A stretch of 64,000 nt of DNA from Candidatus Rokuibacteriota bacterium (GTDB taxonomy: Bacteria; Methylomirabilota; Methylomirabilia; Rokubacteriales; CSP1-6): positions 62,001-126,000 of the forward strand of contig QHSU01000058.1 in assembly GCA_003220535.1 (NCBI GenBank), given 5' to 3'. Shown piece by piece: positions 33,129 through 40,825 of the stretch. The first letter of the stretch is position 1; the number at the start of each line of letters is the position of its first letter. The notes under the pieces are model-generated. The model was not told the DNA's origin, ran no database searches, and was given only the letters and a program-made list of their open reading frames with translations. Made by a program: the position numbers and the translations under genes.

Positions 33129-34412
33129 GTGGCGACCGCGTCGGAGCGCTCGTGGGCCGTCTTTCCGGCCGGCTCGCCCGGCGAGTATAACCTCCCTCGC
33201 GAGCTCACGATCGTGCTCGCGCGCGGCGAGGGCGCTACCGTCTGGGACACGGACGGGCGGGCGTTCACCGACTTCACGATGGGCTGGGGCTCGGTGCTCC
33301 TCGGCCACGCCCACCCGGCGACCGTCCAGGCGGTCCGGCGCCGCGCGGCGCTCGGCTCGAACTTCGCCTACCTCACCGACGCGGCGCTCGAGCTCGCCGA
33401 AGAGCTATCGCGCGCGGTCCCATGCGCCGAGCGCCTGCGCTTCTGCGCCTCCGGCACCGAGGCGACGGGCTACGCCGTGCGGCTCGCGCGTGCGCACACC
33501 GGGCGGTCGCGCGTGCTCAAGTTCGAGGGCGCGTATCACGGTGCCAACGCGGTCGGGACCGTGAGTCTGTTCCCGCGACGCCTTCTCGCGTTCCCGCGGG
33601 GCGAGCCCACCTCGGCGGGCGTGACGGCGGACGCCGTCTCCGACGTGCTCGTCGCGCCGTACAACGACCTCGCCGCGACCGGCGCGATTCTCGCCGCCCA
33701 CCGCGACCAGGTCGCCGCGGTGATCGTCGAGCCGCTCCACCGCTGCACCCCGCCTCGGCCCGGGTTTCTCACGGGTTTGCGCGAGCTCATGTCGGAGCTC
33801 GGTATGCTGCTGATCTTCGACGAGACAGTGACGGGCTTCCGCCTCGCGTACGGTGGTGCGCAGGAATACTACGGCGTGCGCCCGGATCTGGCGACTCTCG
33901 GCAAGGCCCTGGGGGGCGGGTATCCGCTCGGTGTCGTCGCCGGTCGCGCGGACGTCCTCGATCTCGTCCGGGAAGATCGGCTCGGTGAAGACCGCTACGT
34001 GTGGTTCGCCTCGAGCGTGGGCGGCAATCCCGTCTCGGCCACCGCGGCCCTCGCCACGCTGGCCGAGCTGCGCCGCCCGGAGACGTACCCCCGGCTCTTC
34101 GCCCTCGGCCAGGCGCTTCGCTCCGGTCTCGTGTCCGTGCTGAAAGAGGAAGGTGTCGCCGCGCAGGTCCAGGGCGATGGTCCGCTCGCGGCCGTCGTCT
34201 TCACCGACCGCGAGGTCGTCGACTACCGGACCGCGTTCGACTCCGACCGGGAGCGCGCCCGCGCCTTTCTGCTGGGCCTCTTCCGCCGCGGCATCTTCCT
34301 GAACCCGATGTCGACGAAGCTCTATCTCTCCCTGGCCCACACCGAGGAGGACGTCGGGCGCTTTCTCGATACCGCCCGGATGACTCTCCGCGAAGACTGT
34401 CTGGGGCGCTGA
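33129..34412 (+). CDS. class III PLP-dependent aminotransferase (glutamate-1-semialdehyde aminomutase-like)
   Basis: 427 residues from GTG 33129; longer frames run into the repeat array. Fold-type I PLP enzyme: 'VWDTDGRAFTDFTMGWGSVL', 'RFCASGTEATGYAVRLARAH', 'KFEGAYHGANAV', 'VAAVIVEPLH', 'LLIFDETVTGFRLAYGGAQE' and the PLP lysine in 'LATLGKALGGGYPLGVVAGR' (about residue 265). Resembles HemL in length and motifs, but many HemL-like genes act on other substrates and no other heme gene is nearby. Likely a leaderless transcript from the TATAAT at 33114. Confidence 0.87.
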   Translation: MATASERSWAVFPAGSPGEYNLPRELTIVLARGEGATVWDTDGRAFTDFTMGWGSVLLGHAHPATVQAVRRRAALGSNFAYLTDAALELAEELSRAVPCAERLRFCASGTEATGYAVRLARAHTGRSRVLKFEGAYHGANAVGTVSLFPRRLLAFPRGEPTSAGVTADAVSDVLVAPYNDLAATGAILAAHRDQVAAVIVEPLHRCTPPRPGFLTGLRELMSELGMLLIFDETVTGFRLAYGGAQEYYGVRPDLATLGKALGGGYPLGVVAGRADVLDLVREDRLGEDRYVWFASSVGGNPVSATAALATLAELRRPETYPRLFALGQALRSGLVSVLKEEGVAAQVQGDGPLAAVVFTDREVVDYRTAFDSDRERARAFLLGLFRRGIFLNPMSTKLYLSLAHTEEDVGRFLDTARMTLREDCLGR

Positions 34413-34441
34413 CGCGCCGTGGGCGCTGACGCGCCCGGGCC

Positions 34442-35275
34442 TTACGGCGCCTCGGGGCTCCGTGTCCTGGGCGGCGGCGGCGCACCGCCGGGCGCCGGCG
34501 ATCGGTCCTCCGCGGCGATCCCGTCCATGTCGGGCTCGAGCTGGAGCGTGTCGGCGATCTTGGTGTAGCTCGAGAACATCTGCGTGACGCCGAGCACCTC
34601 CATGACGCCACGCTCGCCGACGCCGAGGCGGCGCATCTCGCCCAGGTGGAACGTCGTGCCAAAGGGCGAGCGGGTCGTCACCGAGACCGCGAACGCGAGC
34701 GCCTCTTTGTGGCGGCGGGTGAGCCGGTTGTCGGCGAACACGCGGCGTGTCGCGCCCCAGAGATCGGCGAGGTATCCCGGATCCGCCGCCACGCGGCGAA
34801 ACGCGACCGGCACCTCGGCGCAGTCGTAGAAGGCGCGGATCTCGGCGAAGACCGCCTGGGCGGGAGCGTCCGGCCGCACGGGCTCCAGCGTCTCGAGCGG
34901 CGAGTCGGCCACGACGTTGAGCGCGTTCGTGAGGCCGACCAGCAGTGCGGCCTCGTACCAGAGCGCGTCGTCGGCCATCCCCTGCAGCTTCCCGGCTGCA
35001 GTATGAGCGCGCACTCAGTAGGCGCAGGCGTTGACGCCGCTCACGACCGCCGCGACCATCTCCTTCTCGGCGCGGCTCCATTCGCCCGGCCCCATCGCGC
35101 GCTTCATCGCGCGCCCGTGGAAGGCGCCGAGCTCGGGATCCCACGCCATGACCCGGCTCATCGCCGGCGGCTGCTCGAAGTCGTACTTGAACCAGGCCTT
35201 CGCCGCCTCGAAGAGCTTCTGAACGGGCTCGGGGTACTCCGAGGCGTCCCGCAGTCTGACCGTCGGCATCGGCAC
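34442..35275 (-). CDS. AhpD-like (carboxymuconolactone decarboxylase fold) selenoprotein, CxxU, in-frame TGA at 35015-35017
   Basis: One 277-residue protein if UGA codon 87 is read as selenocysteine; otherwise it splits into 86-residue (35015-35275) and 190-residue (34442-35014) frames that are directly contiguous. The AhpD signature E-x11-C-x2-C-x3-H is complete only with Sec: E72, C84, U87 and H91 in 'SGVNACAY-U-VRAHTAAGK'. A second, cysteine-free CMD-like half follows ('LTRRHKEALAFAVSVTTRSP', 'MRRLGVGERGVMEVLGVTQM'), as in peroxidase-related double-domain proteins. Ribosome site aaggag eight bases before ATG. A SECIS-like hairpin follows the TGA. Expected role: thiol/selenol peroxidase or disulfide exchange in peroxide defence. 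Sequencing error (TGC to TGA) is the main alternative. Confidence 0.82.
34982..35001 (-). promoter_or_regulatory. putative bacterial SECIS element of the AhpD-like selenoprotein
   Basis: Starting 13 nt after the TGA on the minus strand: CTGCAGC-CGGGAA-GCTGCAG, a perfect 7-bp stem with six-base loop whose second and third bases are GG. The loop begins 20 nt after the UGA, within the range known for bacterial SECIS. The stem lies within the coding sequence ('HTAAGKLQG'). Confidence 0.7.
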
Positions 35276-35336
35276 TACTCCTTCTTTTCGGCGCTGCGTC
35301 TTCTTCGGCGCTCCGTCGAGCGCTCAGGTCGCGGGC

Positions 35337-36194
35337 TCACCGCGCCCCTGACGAATGGACCACCCATCGCCCGGGCAAACCCTCGACCGCGCAGTCGGCG
35401 CGGATCGCGCCCGCGCGGCAGAGCTTCGCCAGGGCCCGCACGACTTCGTCGGGCGGGAGCCCGAACAGCCGTCCCAGCAGCCGCTCGGTCGTGAACACGG
35501 CGCCGTGTGCGTAGCGCTCGATCACGCCCGCGACGGCCGCCTCGCGCGGCAGGCACCTCCCCTCGGCGACCTCCTCCGGCAGCCACGCCTCGAGCAGGTC
35601 CCAGCGATACGAGAAGGTCGGCTCGTAGCGCTCCTCGCTTTTGACCAGCCAGAGCCCCTGCTGGAGCTCGGCCATCGCGCGCTCGAACTGCCGCGTCTTC
35701 GACGGCTCCAGCATGAACACGTTGGCCCGTAGCTCGCGCGTGTACTGGGGATGCTCGCGGATCATCGCGTCCATGATCCGCCGGGCCGTATGGGACAGCC
35801 GCCCCGCTTCGTACTCCACGCGGTAGTCGCGCGCTCGCTGGCGGCCGCGGACCAGCGCGTAGAACATCGGGAAGAGATCGAGCGCCACCAGGAGCGGCCG
35901 TCCCTTGAGGAGCTTGCCGTAGTACACGCGCTTGCGCGCCGGCAGCGTGTCTTTCAAGTCCCAGGTCAGGCCGATGCCGGCGTCGTGGTGCGAGTGCCGC
36001 GGCCAGCGCGGATTCGATCGGCCGGCCACGGCTTCCCAGAGGCACGCGACCCCCTCGGGGAAGCGGTAGAAGGTCGAGCAGAAGCCGACCTCGCGGACGA
36101 ACGCGAGGGCTCCGCGTTCGCCCTGCACGCGGTGGGTCGGCAGCCGGTGGAACCGCCGGTCGCGCAGACGACGCAGCGAGTCGGCCGTCACCAT
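35337..36194 (-). CDS. winged-helix protein, AlkZ/YcaQ-related
   Basis: 285 residues from the ATG at 36194 (aggag, six-base spacing); another ATG lies at 36209. 'REVGFCSTFYRFPEGVACLW', 'RVYYGKLLKGRPLLVALDLF', 'ALVRGRQRARDYRVEYEAGR', 'ARRIMDAMIREHPQYTREL' and the C-terminal 'GLPPDEVVRALAKLCRAGAI' (winged-helix-like) recall AlkZ-related proteins, which share a fold with crosslink-repair glycosylases. The Q-x-Q/QxD catalytic motif of AlkZ is not evident, so glycosylase activity is not supported. Separate ribosome site; 60 bases after the selenoprotein promoter region. Confidence 0.6.
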   Translation of the reverse strand: MVTADSLRRLRDRRFHRLPTHRVQGERGALAFVREVGFCSTFYRFPEGVACLWEAVAGRSNPRWPRHSHHDAGIGLTWDLKDTLPARKRVYYGKLLKGRPLLVALDLFPMFYALVRGRQRARDYRVEYEAGRLSHTARRIMDAMIREHPQYTRELRANVFMLEPSKTRQFERAMAELQQGLWLVKSEERYEPTFSYRWDLLEAWLPEEVAEGRCLPREAAVAGVIERYAHGAVFTTERLLGRLFGLPPDEVVRALAKLCRAGAIRADCAVEGLPGRWVVHSSGAR

Positions 36195-36252
36195 CGCCCT
36201 CTCCTGCATGGCTCATTGACCACATTTCAGTCGCTGTTGTAAAGTGCGCCGC

Positions 36253-36396
36253 ATGAAAAAGAAGAAGGCGTCCACGAAGTCCGGGGCGCGGAAGCCGGCC
36301 GCCAAGAAGCCGGCCGCGCAGAGGCAGGCCAAGACCTATACGCCCAAGCCGCTCCAGGGAAACGGCTGGGCGCCCTTCCGATACCCGCCGCAATAG
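36253..36396 (+). CDS. 47-residue Lys/Ala-rich basic protein (histone H1-like tail)
   Basis: Starts MKKKKASTKSGARKPAAKKP, continues AAQRQAKTYTPKPLQGNG and ends WAPFRYPPQ. The AAKKP repeats resemble histone H1-like nucleoid proteins, and the conserved-looking WAPFRYPP end suggests a real gene. No clear Shine-Dalgarno (gtgcgccgc before ATG). The stop TAG is in frame directly upstream of the GGDEF gene. Probably nucleic-acid binding, by composition only. Confidence 0.55.
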   Translation: MKKKKASTKSGARKPAAKKPAAQRQAKTYTPKPLQGNGWAPFRYPPQ

Positions 36397-36441
36397 CGGA
36401 CGCACCTGGACAGGCTCCTGCCCCACCTGGGGCCCGGCGCG

Positions 36442-37614
36442 GTGCTGCTGCTGGGCGCCACGGTTGTCCTGCAGTCTGCGTCGCTGCGCGCGACGATCAC
36501 GGCCTTTGCACCCGTCTATCCGTGGCTCGCGTTCGGCGCGGGGATCCTCCTGGGCTGGCGGTTCAAACGGAGCCAGCTCGTCTTCGCGGCTGTCGTGCTC
36601 TTCGCCGCCGAGCGGGCGATCGTGGCCTTTCCCGCCACCGGGCCGTCGGGAACGACCGGCCGCATGGTGTTCGCCGCCGTCGCGTTCTTGCTCCCTCTCG
36701 ATCTGGCGGCGCTCGCCTGGCTGACGGAGCGCTCGATGTCGTCGTGGGCCGGCCGGTTGGTCCTCGGTCTGATCCTCGGCGAGCCGCTGGCCATCGCGCT
36801 GCTCGTGCGCCCGGAGCTGGCGTCGCTCGCCCAGACGCTCCAGCACGGCATCGTCACCGGCGGCCTGCCCTGGACGAAGATCCCGCCCCCTGCCTTGCTC
36901 GCGTTCCTGGCGGCTATCGCGCTCGCCACGCTGCGATTCGTGTTCCGTCAGACCGTCATCCAGTCGAGCCTGGTCTGGACGCTGGTCGCCGCGTTCCTGG
37001 CCCTCAACGGCGACGGCCCCAGGACCACCGTGTACCTGGCGACGGGGGGCCTCGTGCTCATCGTCTCGCTGATCGAGACCTCGCACCGGATGGCGTTCAG
37101 CGACGAGCTGACCGGGCTGCCGTCTCGGCGCGCGCTGACCGACGCGCTCATACGGTTGCCCGAGATGTACACGATCGCGATGATCGACATCGACCACTTC
37201 AAGAAGCTCAACGACGAGCACGGCCACGCGGCGGGCGACCAGGTGCTGCGGCTGATCGGCTCGACGCTCACCCGGACGGAAGGCGGCGGCCGGCCGTTCC
37301 GCTACGGCGGCGAGGAATTCGCCGTCCTGTTCCCGGGCAAGTCCTCGGACGAGGCGCTGCCCTACCTCGAAGACCTGCGGGAGACGATCGAAGCATCGAG
37401 CTTCACGGTGCGCGGGCGCGATCGGCCCAAGGTCAGGCCCGACAAGCCGATCCGGTCCTCCGGCGGGCGGAAGAAGCTCTCCATCACGGTGAGCATCGGC
37501 GTCGCGGAGCCGGAAGAAATCGGCGTCGATCCCGAAGACGTCATCCGCGCCGCCGATCAGGCGCTCTACCGAGCCAAGCGGGGAGGCCGCAATCGCGTCT
37601 ACGTCGCCGAGTAG
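36442..37614 (+). CDS. membrane diguanylate cyclase (GGDEF domain)
   Basis: 390 residues: about seven N-terminal helices (1-205), then a GGDEF domain with 'LTGLPSRRALTDALIRLPEM', 'IDIDHFKKLNDEHGHAAGDQ' and active-site 'RYGGEEF' (GGEEF at residues 289-293). No RxxD I-site five residues before the motif is evident. Makes c-di-GMP from two GTP. Start is the only GTG after an in-frame TAG at 36394; a CTG a few codons earlier is possible. Potential partner of the PilZ-containing regulator at 7444. Confidence 0.92.
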   Translation: MLLLGATVVLQSASLRATITAFAPVYPWLAFGAGILLGWRFKRSQLVFAAVVLFAAERAIVAFPATGPSGTTGRMVFAAVAFLLPLDLAALAWLTERSMSSWAGRLVLGLILGEPLAIALLVRPELASLAQTLQHGIVTGGLPWTKIPPPALLAFLAAIALATLRFVFRQTVIQSSLVWTLVAAFLALNGDGPRTTVYLATGGLVLIVSLIETSHRMAFSDELTGLPSRRALTDALIRLPEMYTIAMIDIDHFKKLNDEHGHAAGDQVLRLIGSTLTRTEGGGRPFRYGGEEFAVLFPGKSSDEALPYLEDLRETIEASSFTVRGRDRPKVRPDKPIRSSGGRKKLSITVSIGVAEPEEIGVDPEDVIRAADQALYRAKRGGRNRVYVAE

Positions 37615-37624
37615 CTAGCGCACG

Positions 37625-38032
37625 CTAGTCCATCCCCCAGGTGAAGACCCGGGCCGGCGTCACCTCGACGACGACGGAGTCCGACTCGTCCAGCGCGGCC
37701 TCGCGCGAGTACTGCGGATACTTCCGATACAGGAGCGCGCGGATCTTCCTGAACCGCGGTCCCCTCGCATAGAGCCGCGCCCAGCCCTGCACCATGACGC
37801 CCTTGATGTGCGTCCAGTCGTCCGAATAGAGATCGATCGTCACGGCGACCCGCGGGTTGGCCGCGAGGTTCAGGGCCTTCCGACCGTCGTTGCCCGAGGC
37901 GAAGTAGATCTTCCCGTCGGCCACGACCTGGCAGACCGGAACCAGATGCGGCATGCCGCCGGGACCGGCGGTCGCCACCCGACACACCCGCTCGCGCTCG
38001 AAGAGTCGCCCGATCGTCTTGGTGAGCCGCAC
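37625..38032 (-). CDS. pyridoxamine 5'-phosphate oxidase family (FMN-binding split barrel) protein
   Basis: 135 residues from GTG 38032, eleven bases after the upstream hydrolase stop. Split-barrel motifs: 'RVCRVATAGPGGMPHLVPVC', 'KIYFASGNDGRKALNLAANP', 'RVAVTIDLYSDDWTHIKGVM', 'VQGWARLYARGPRF', 'VEVTPARVFTWGMD'. Such small proteins bind FMN or F420 and act as oxidoreductases of unknown substrate. Last gene of a three-gene unit with the hydrolase and epimerase. The ORF is open further upstream but only as the antisense of neighbours. Confidence 0.85.
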   Translation of the reverse strand: MRLTKTIGRLFERERVCRVATAGPGGMPHLVPVCQVVADGKIYFASGNDGRKALNLAANPRVAVTIDLYSDDWTHIKGVMVQGWARLYARGPRFRKIRALLYRKYPQYSREAALDESDSVVVEVTPARVFTWGMD

Positions 38033-38043
38033 GGCGTCCCGGC

Positions 38044-38904
38044 CTACGGCTGCGGCGGCCCGACGAAGCGCAGGATGGCGTCGATGACGGCCGCCGGCTG
38101 CTCTTCGGGGATGAAGTGGCCCGAGCCGGGCACCGCGCGCCCTTCGACGTGCGCGCACCGCTCCTTCCAGACGCCAACCATATCGGCCGCCTGCGGCCGG
38201 CGGCCCCCGGCTTCGCCCCACAGCACCAGCGTCGGGGCCGCGACCTTCCGGTCGCGGTCGGCGCCGTCCTGCTCGAGATCGAGCGTCGCCCCGGCGCGAT
38301 AGTCCTCGAAGCCCGCGCGCATTGCGCCGGGCTGGCGGAAGCAGCGGACGTATTCCTGGACCGCGTCCTCCTCGATGGCAGCGGGATTGTAGGCCGAGGC
38401 CTTGTACATGTAGCGGAGATAGATTTCCTCGCGACCGGCCGTGAGCGCCTCGGGGAGATCGGGGACCTGATGGAAGAACCAGTGCCAGCGTGCCCGTGCG
38501 CTCACCTGGTCGGTCCGTGCGAACACGTCGTAGGTGGGGGCGATGTCGAGCAGCACCAGCCGCGTCAGGAGCGACGGGTGGTCGAGGGCGAAGCGGTGCG
38601 CCACGCGGCCGCCCCGGTCGTGGCCGACGAGAACGACCGGCTGGATCCCGAGCGCCCGGATCACGTCGGCGACGTCGGCCGCCATGCTGCGCTTGTCGTA
38701 GCCCGTCGCCGGGCGGTCGGAGTCGCCGTACCCGCGCAGGTCGGGCGCGACGACGGTGAACCGCTCGGCGAGGGCCGGCATCACCTTGCGCCACATGTGG
38801 CTGGTCTGCGGGTAGCCGTGGAGGAGGACCACGCCCGGGCCCTGCCCCAGCCGTCGATAGTGGATGCGAGTCCGGTCGCGAACGGTCACCACGTCACGAA
38901 TCAT
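38044..38904 (-). CDS. alpha/beta hydrolase (haloacetate dehalogenase / epoxide hydrolase type)
   Basis: 286 residues. 'GVVLLHGYPQTSHMWRKVMP' (oxyanion HGxP), 'DLRGYGDSDRPATGYDKRSM', nucleophile in 'VVLVGHDRGGRVAHRFALDH' (Asp in the G-x-D-x-G elbow, typical of dehalogenases/epoxide hydrolases), acid in 'PTLVLWGEAGG', His in 'GSGHFIPEEQPAAV'. Start ATG overlaps the epimerase stop as ATGA. Nucleophile Asp implies hydrolysis of a C-halogen or epoxide bond through an ester intermediate; the substrate is not known. Confidence 0.9.
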   Translation of the reverse strand: MIRDVVTVRDRTRIHYRRLGQGPGVVLLHGYPQTSHMWRKVMPALAERFTVVAPDLRGYGDSDRPATGYDKRSMAADVADVIRALGIQPVVLVGHDRGGRVAHRFALDHPSLLTRLVLLDIAPTYDVFARTDQVSARARWHWFFHQVPDLPEALTAGREEIYLRYMYKASAYNPAAIEEDAVQEYVRCFRQPGAMRAGFEDYRAGATLDLEQDGADRDRKVAAPTLVLWGEAGGRRPQAADMVGVWKERCAHVEGRAVPGSGHFIPEEQPAAVIDAILRFVGPPQP

Positions 38905-39659
38905 CGGCGATGGTCCTCCGCCCGGTCGCCGGGCTCGAAGCCGAGGACGGTGCGGGCGTGCTCGAGGTCGCGGTAGCCCCATCGGTTGTCGGAGACCACG
39001 AAGAAGACGTCGAACCGGAGGGTCGGCGGCGCCGCAATGCAGAGCTCGAGCATCCGGACGACGTCGCGCTGGCTGCACCAGACCGCGTAGTCGCGCGTCG
39101 ACATCGGCCGGTCCTCGGCCTTGACGCGGCCGATGCGGACGCAGATCGCGGACAGCCCGTACGCGTCGGCGTAGTGGCGCGCGATCGCCTCGCCCCAGAT
39201 CTTGCTGGCCCCGTAGAGGCCGGCCGGGCGCGTCGGCGTCTCGTGGGTCATCTTCTTCCACGCCCCCGCCTCGCCGTAGCGTCCGGCGATCAACGCGCTG
39301 TAGGGCGGATCGCGCTCCCACTCGCTGACGGTCGCCCCGCTGGAGGCGTAGACGACGCGGCGGACGCCCGCCCGGCGCGCGGCTTCGAAGACATTGTAGG
39401 TGCCGACGACGTTCGCCCGGAGGATCTCGTCGAACGAATCGCTCGAGCCGGTGCGCGCCGCGAGGTGCACGACGGTGTCCACGCCGTCGAAGGCCGGCGC
39501 GATCGCGTCGAGGTCCGCGACATCGGCCTGGTGGCACTTCACGCCGGGAATCGGCCGGCGGTTGAGCGCGGAGAGCGCGTACGTGCCTTCCAGGTGCCGA
39601 CGGAGCGCCCCGCCGATCAGCCCGCTCATCCCCGTCACGAGCACGGTGCGCGGCGCCAT
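38901..39659 (-). CDS. NAD-dependent epimerase/dehydratase (extended SDR)
   Basis: 252 residues. Nucleotide-binding 'VLVTGMSGLIGGALRRHLEG' (GxxGxxG), 'DTVVHLAARTGSSDSFDEIL', 'RVVYASSGATVSEWERDPPY' and catalytic 'YGASK' (Tyr-x3-Lys). Shorter than sugar epimerases (about 310), and the C-terminal substrate domain is reduced. First of an apparent operon with the hydrolase and flavin-binding protein. Preceded by 12 bases after the serine hydrolase start-side neighbour. Confidence 0.9.
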   Translation of the reverse strand: MAPRTVLVTGMSGLIGGALRRHLEGTYALSALNRRPIPGVKCHQADVADLDAIAPAFDGVDTVVHLAARTGSSDSFDEILRANVVGTYNVFEAARRAGVRRVVYASSGATVSEWERDPPYSALIAGRYGEAGAWKKMTHETPTRPAGLYGASKIWGEAIARHYADAYGLSAICVRIGRVKAEDRPMSTRDYAVWCSQRDVVRMLELCIAAPPTLRFDVFFVVSDNRWGYRDLEHARTVLGFEPGDRAEDHRR

Positions 39660-39671
39660 AGCCGGGCTGCG

Positions 39672-40802
39672 CTAGACGATCGCGGCGTGCACGAAGTTGC
39701 TGAGGCGATCGAGGCGCGCCGAATGCCACGGGTCGGGCACACGGCTGTTGGTCAGGTAGGCGAACGAGACGCCGGAGTCGGGATCGGCCCAGCAATACGA
39801 GGAGCCGACGCCCCCGTGTCCGAAGGTCCGCGGCGACGCGAGCGATCCGAGCCCCCGGATCGTGTCCGTTGTCCCGCGCAGATGGGGGCCGAGTCCGCGA
39901 TGCATCGGCATGCCCATGTTGCCGTCGATGCGGTCGCCCGTGAAGTTGCGCGTCACGTACGCGATGGTCCGCGGCGAGAGCACGCGCGCGCCGCCGAGCT
40001 GGCCGCCCTGGAGCAGCATCTGGTAGAACGCCGCCATGCCGCGCGCCGTCCCGTAGCCGCCGCCGCCCGGCGTGCCCGCACGCCGGGCCTCTGCGGTGGT
40101 CTCCTCTCGTCGCCTCGCGTGGTGCGTCCCGTCCGCGGCGGGCTCGTGGATATCGGCGGCACGACCGTGCGCCGCGGCCGGCAAGCCGACGAACAGGTCA
40201 CCGGCGAGGCCGAGCGGCTCGGTGACGTGCTCGCGGATGAAGGCCCGGTAGTCGGTCTTGGTGAGCGACTCGATCAGGACCGCCGCGACCCAGTGGGCCG
40301 CGCCCCGGTGGTAGTGGACGCGCGAGCCCGGTGTCCACTCGAGCGTGAACGTCGAGACCGAGCGCCGCAGGAGCTCGTGATCCTCCCACGCCGCCTGCGG
40401 GACCTCCGCGTTCGGAAAACCGCCCTGGTGCGTGAGGAGCTGGATGACGGAGATGTCGCCCTTGCCGTTGGCCTCGAAGCCGGGCACGTGATCGGCGATC
40501 CGGTCGGTGAACGCCAGCGCGCCGCGCTCGACGAGGACCCACACCGCGCACGCGGTGAGGACCTTGGTGTTCGAGTAGAGCAGCCAGAGCGTGTCGTCCC
40601 GCGCGGGGACGCGCTGGGGATCGAGCCGAGCGTCGCCGAGCGTCCACACGAGCCCGAGCTTGCCGTGGCGCGCGATCGCGATCTGCGCCGCCGGGTAGCG
40701 TCCCTCGGTGATGTGCGCCGTGACCAGCTCGCGGAGGCGTCCGAGGGGTTTCGGGTCGAGGCCGAGCGCCTCCACCGTGGACGCCTCGAGCGGGAATCTC
40801 AT
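39672..40802 (-). CDS. serine hydrolase, beta-lactamase family (class C-like)
   Basis: 376 residues. Nucleophile motif 'LLYSNTKVLTACAVWVLVER' (S-x-x-K), second motif 'RVHYHRGAAHWVAAV' where YxN is Tyr-His-Arg, and 'RTFGHGGVGSSYCWADPDSG' (HxG). No signal peptide, so cytoplasmic esterase or beta-lactamase-like hydrolase rather than an antibiotic-resistance enzyme. ATG at 40802 follows a short gap after the transglutaminase gene; the frame extends upstream only as antisense of that gene. Confidence 0.88.
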   Translation of the reverse strand: MRFPLEASTVEALGLDPKPLGRLRELVTAHITEGRYPAAQIAIARHGKLGLVWTLGDARLDPQRVPARDDTLWLLYSNTKVLTACAVWVLVERGALAFTDRIADHVPGFEANGKGDISVIQLLTHQGGFPNAEVPQAAWEDHELLRRSVSTFTLEWTPGSRVHYHRGAAHWVAAVLIESLTKTDYRAFIREHVTEPLGLAGDLFVGLPAAAHGRAADIHEPAADGTHHARRREETTAEARRAGTPGGGGYGTARGMAAFYQMLLQGGQLGGARVLSPRTIAYVTRNFTGDRIDGNMGMPMHRGLGPHLRGTTDTIRGLGSLASPRTFGHGGVGSSYCWADPDSGVSFAYLTNSRVPDPWHSARLDRLSNFVHAAIV

Positions 40803-40825
40803 GCGGAGAACTCTAGCACGACCGG

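Noticed and set aside
32316..33314. Overlapping ORFs of 190-330 codons across the 76-bp array in three minus frames
   Set aside because: They read the same repeat in different frames because 76 is not a multiple of three. They show no ribosome sites and no protein-like composition; the only real gene is the ridA-like one from 32708.
34413..34441. Near-duplicate GGGCGCTGACGCGCC after the aminotransferase stop
   Set aside because: Only two copies of about 15 bases between convergent genes; could be chance or a minor duplication and supports no specific function.
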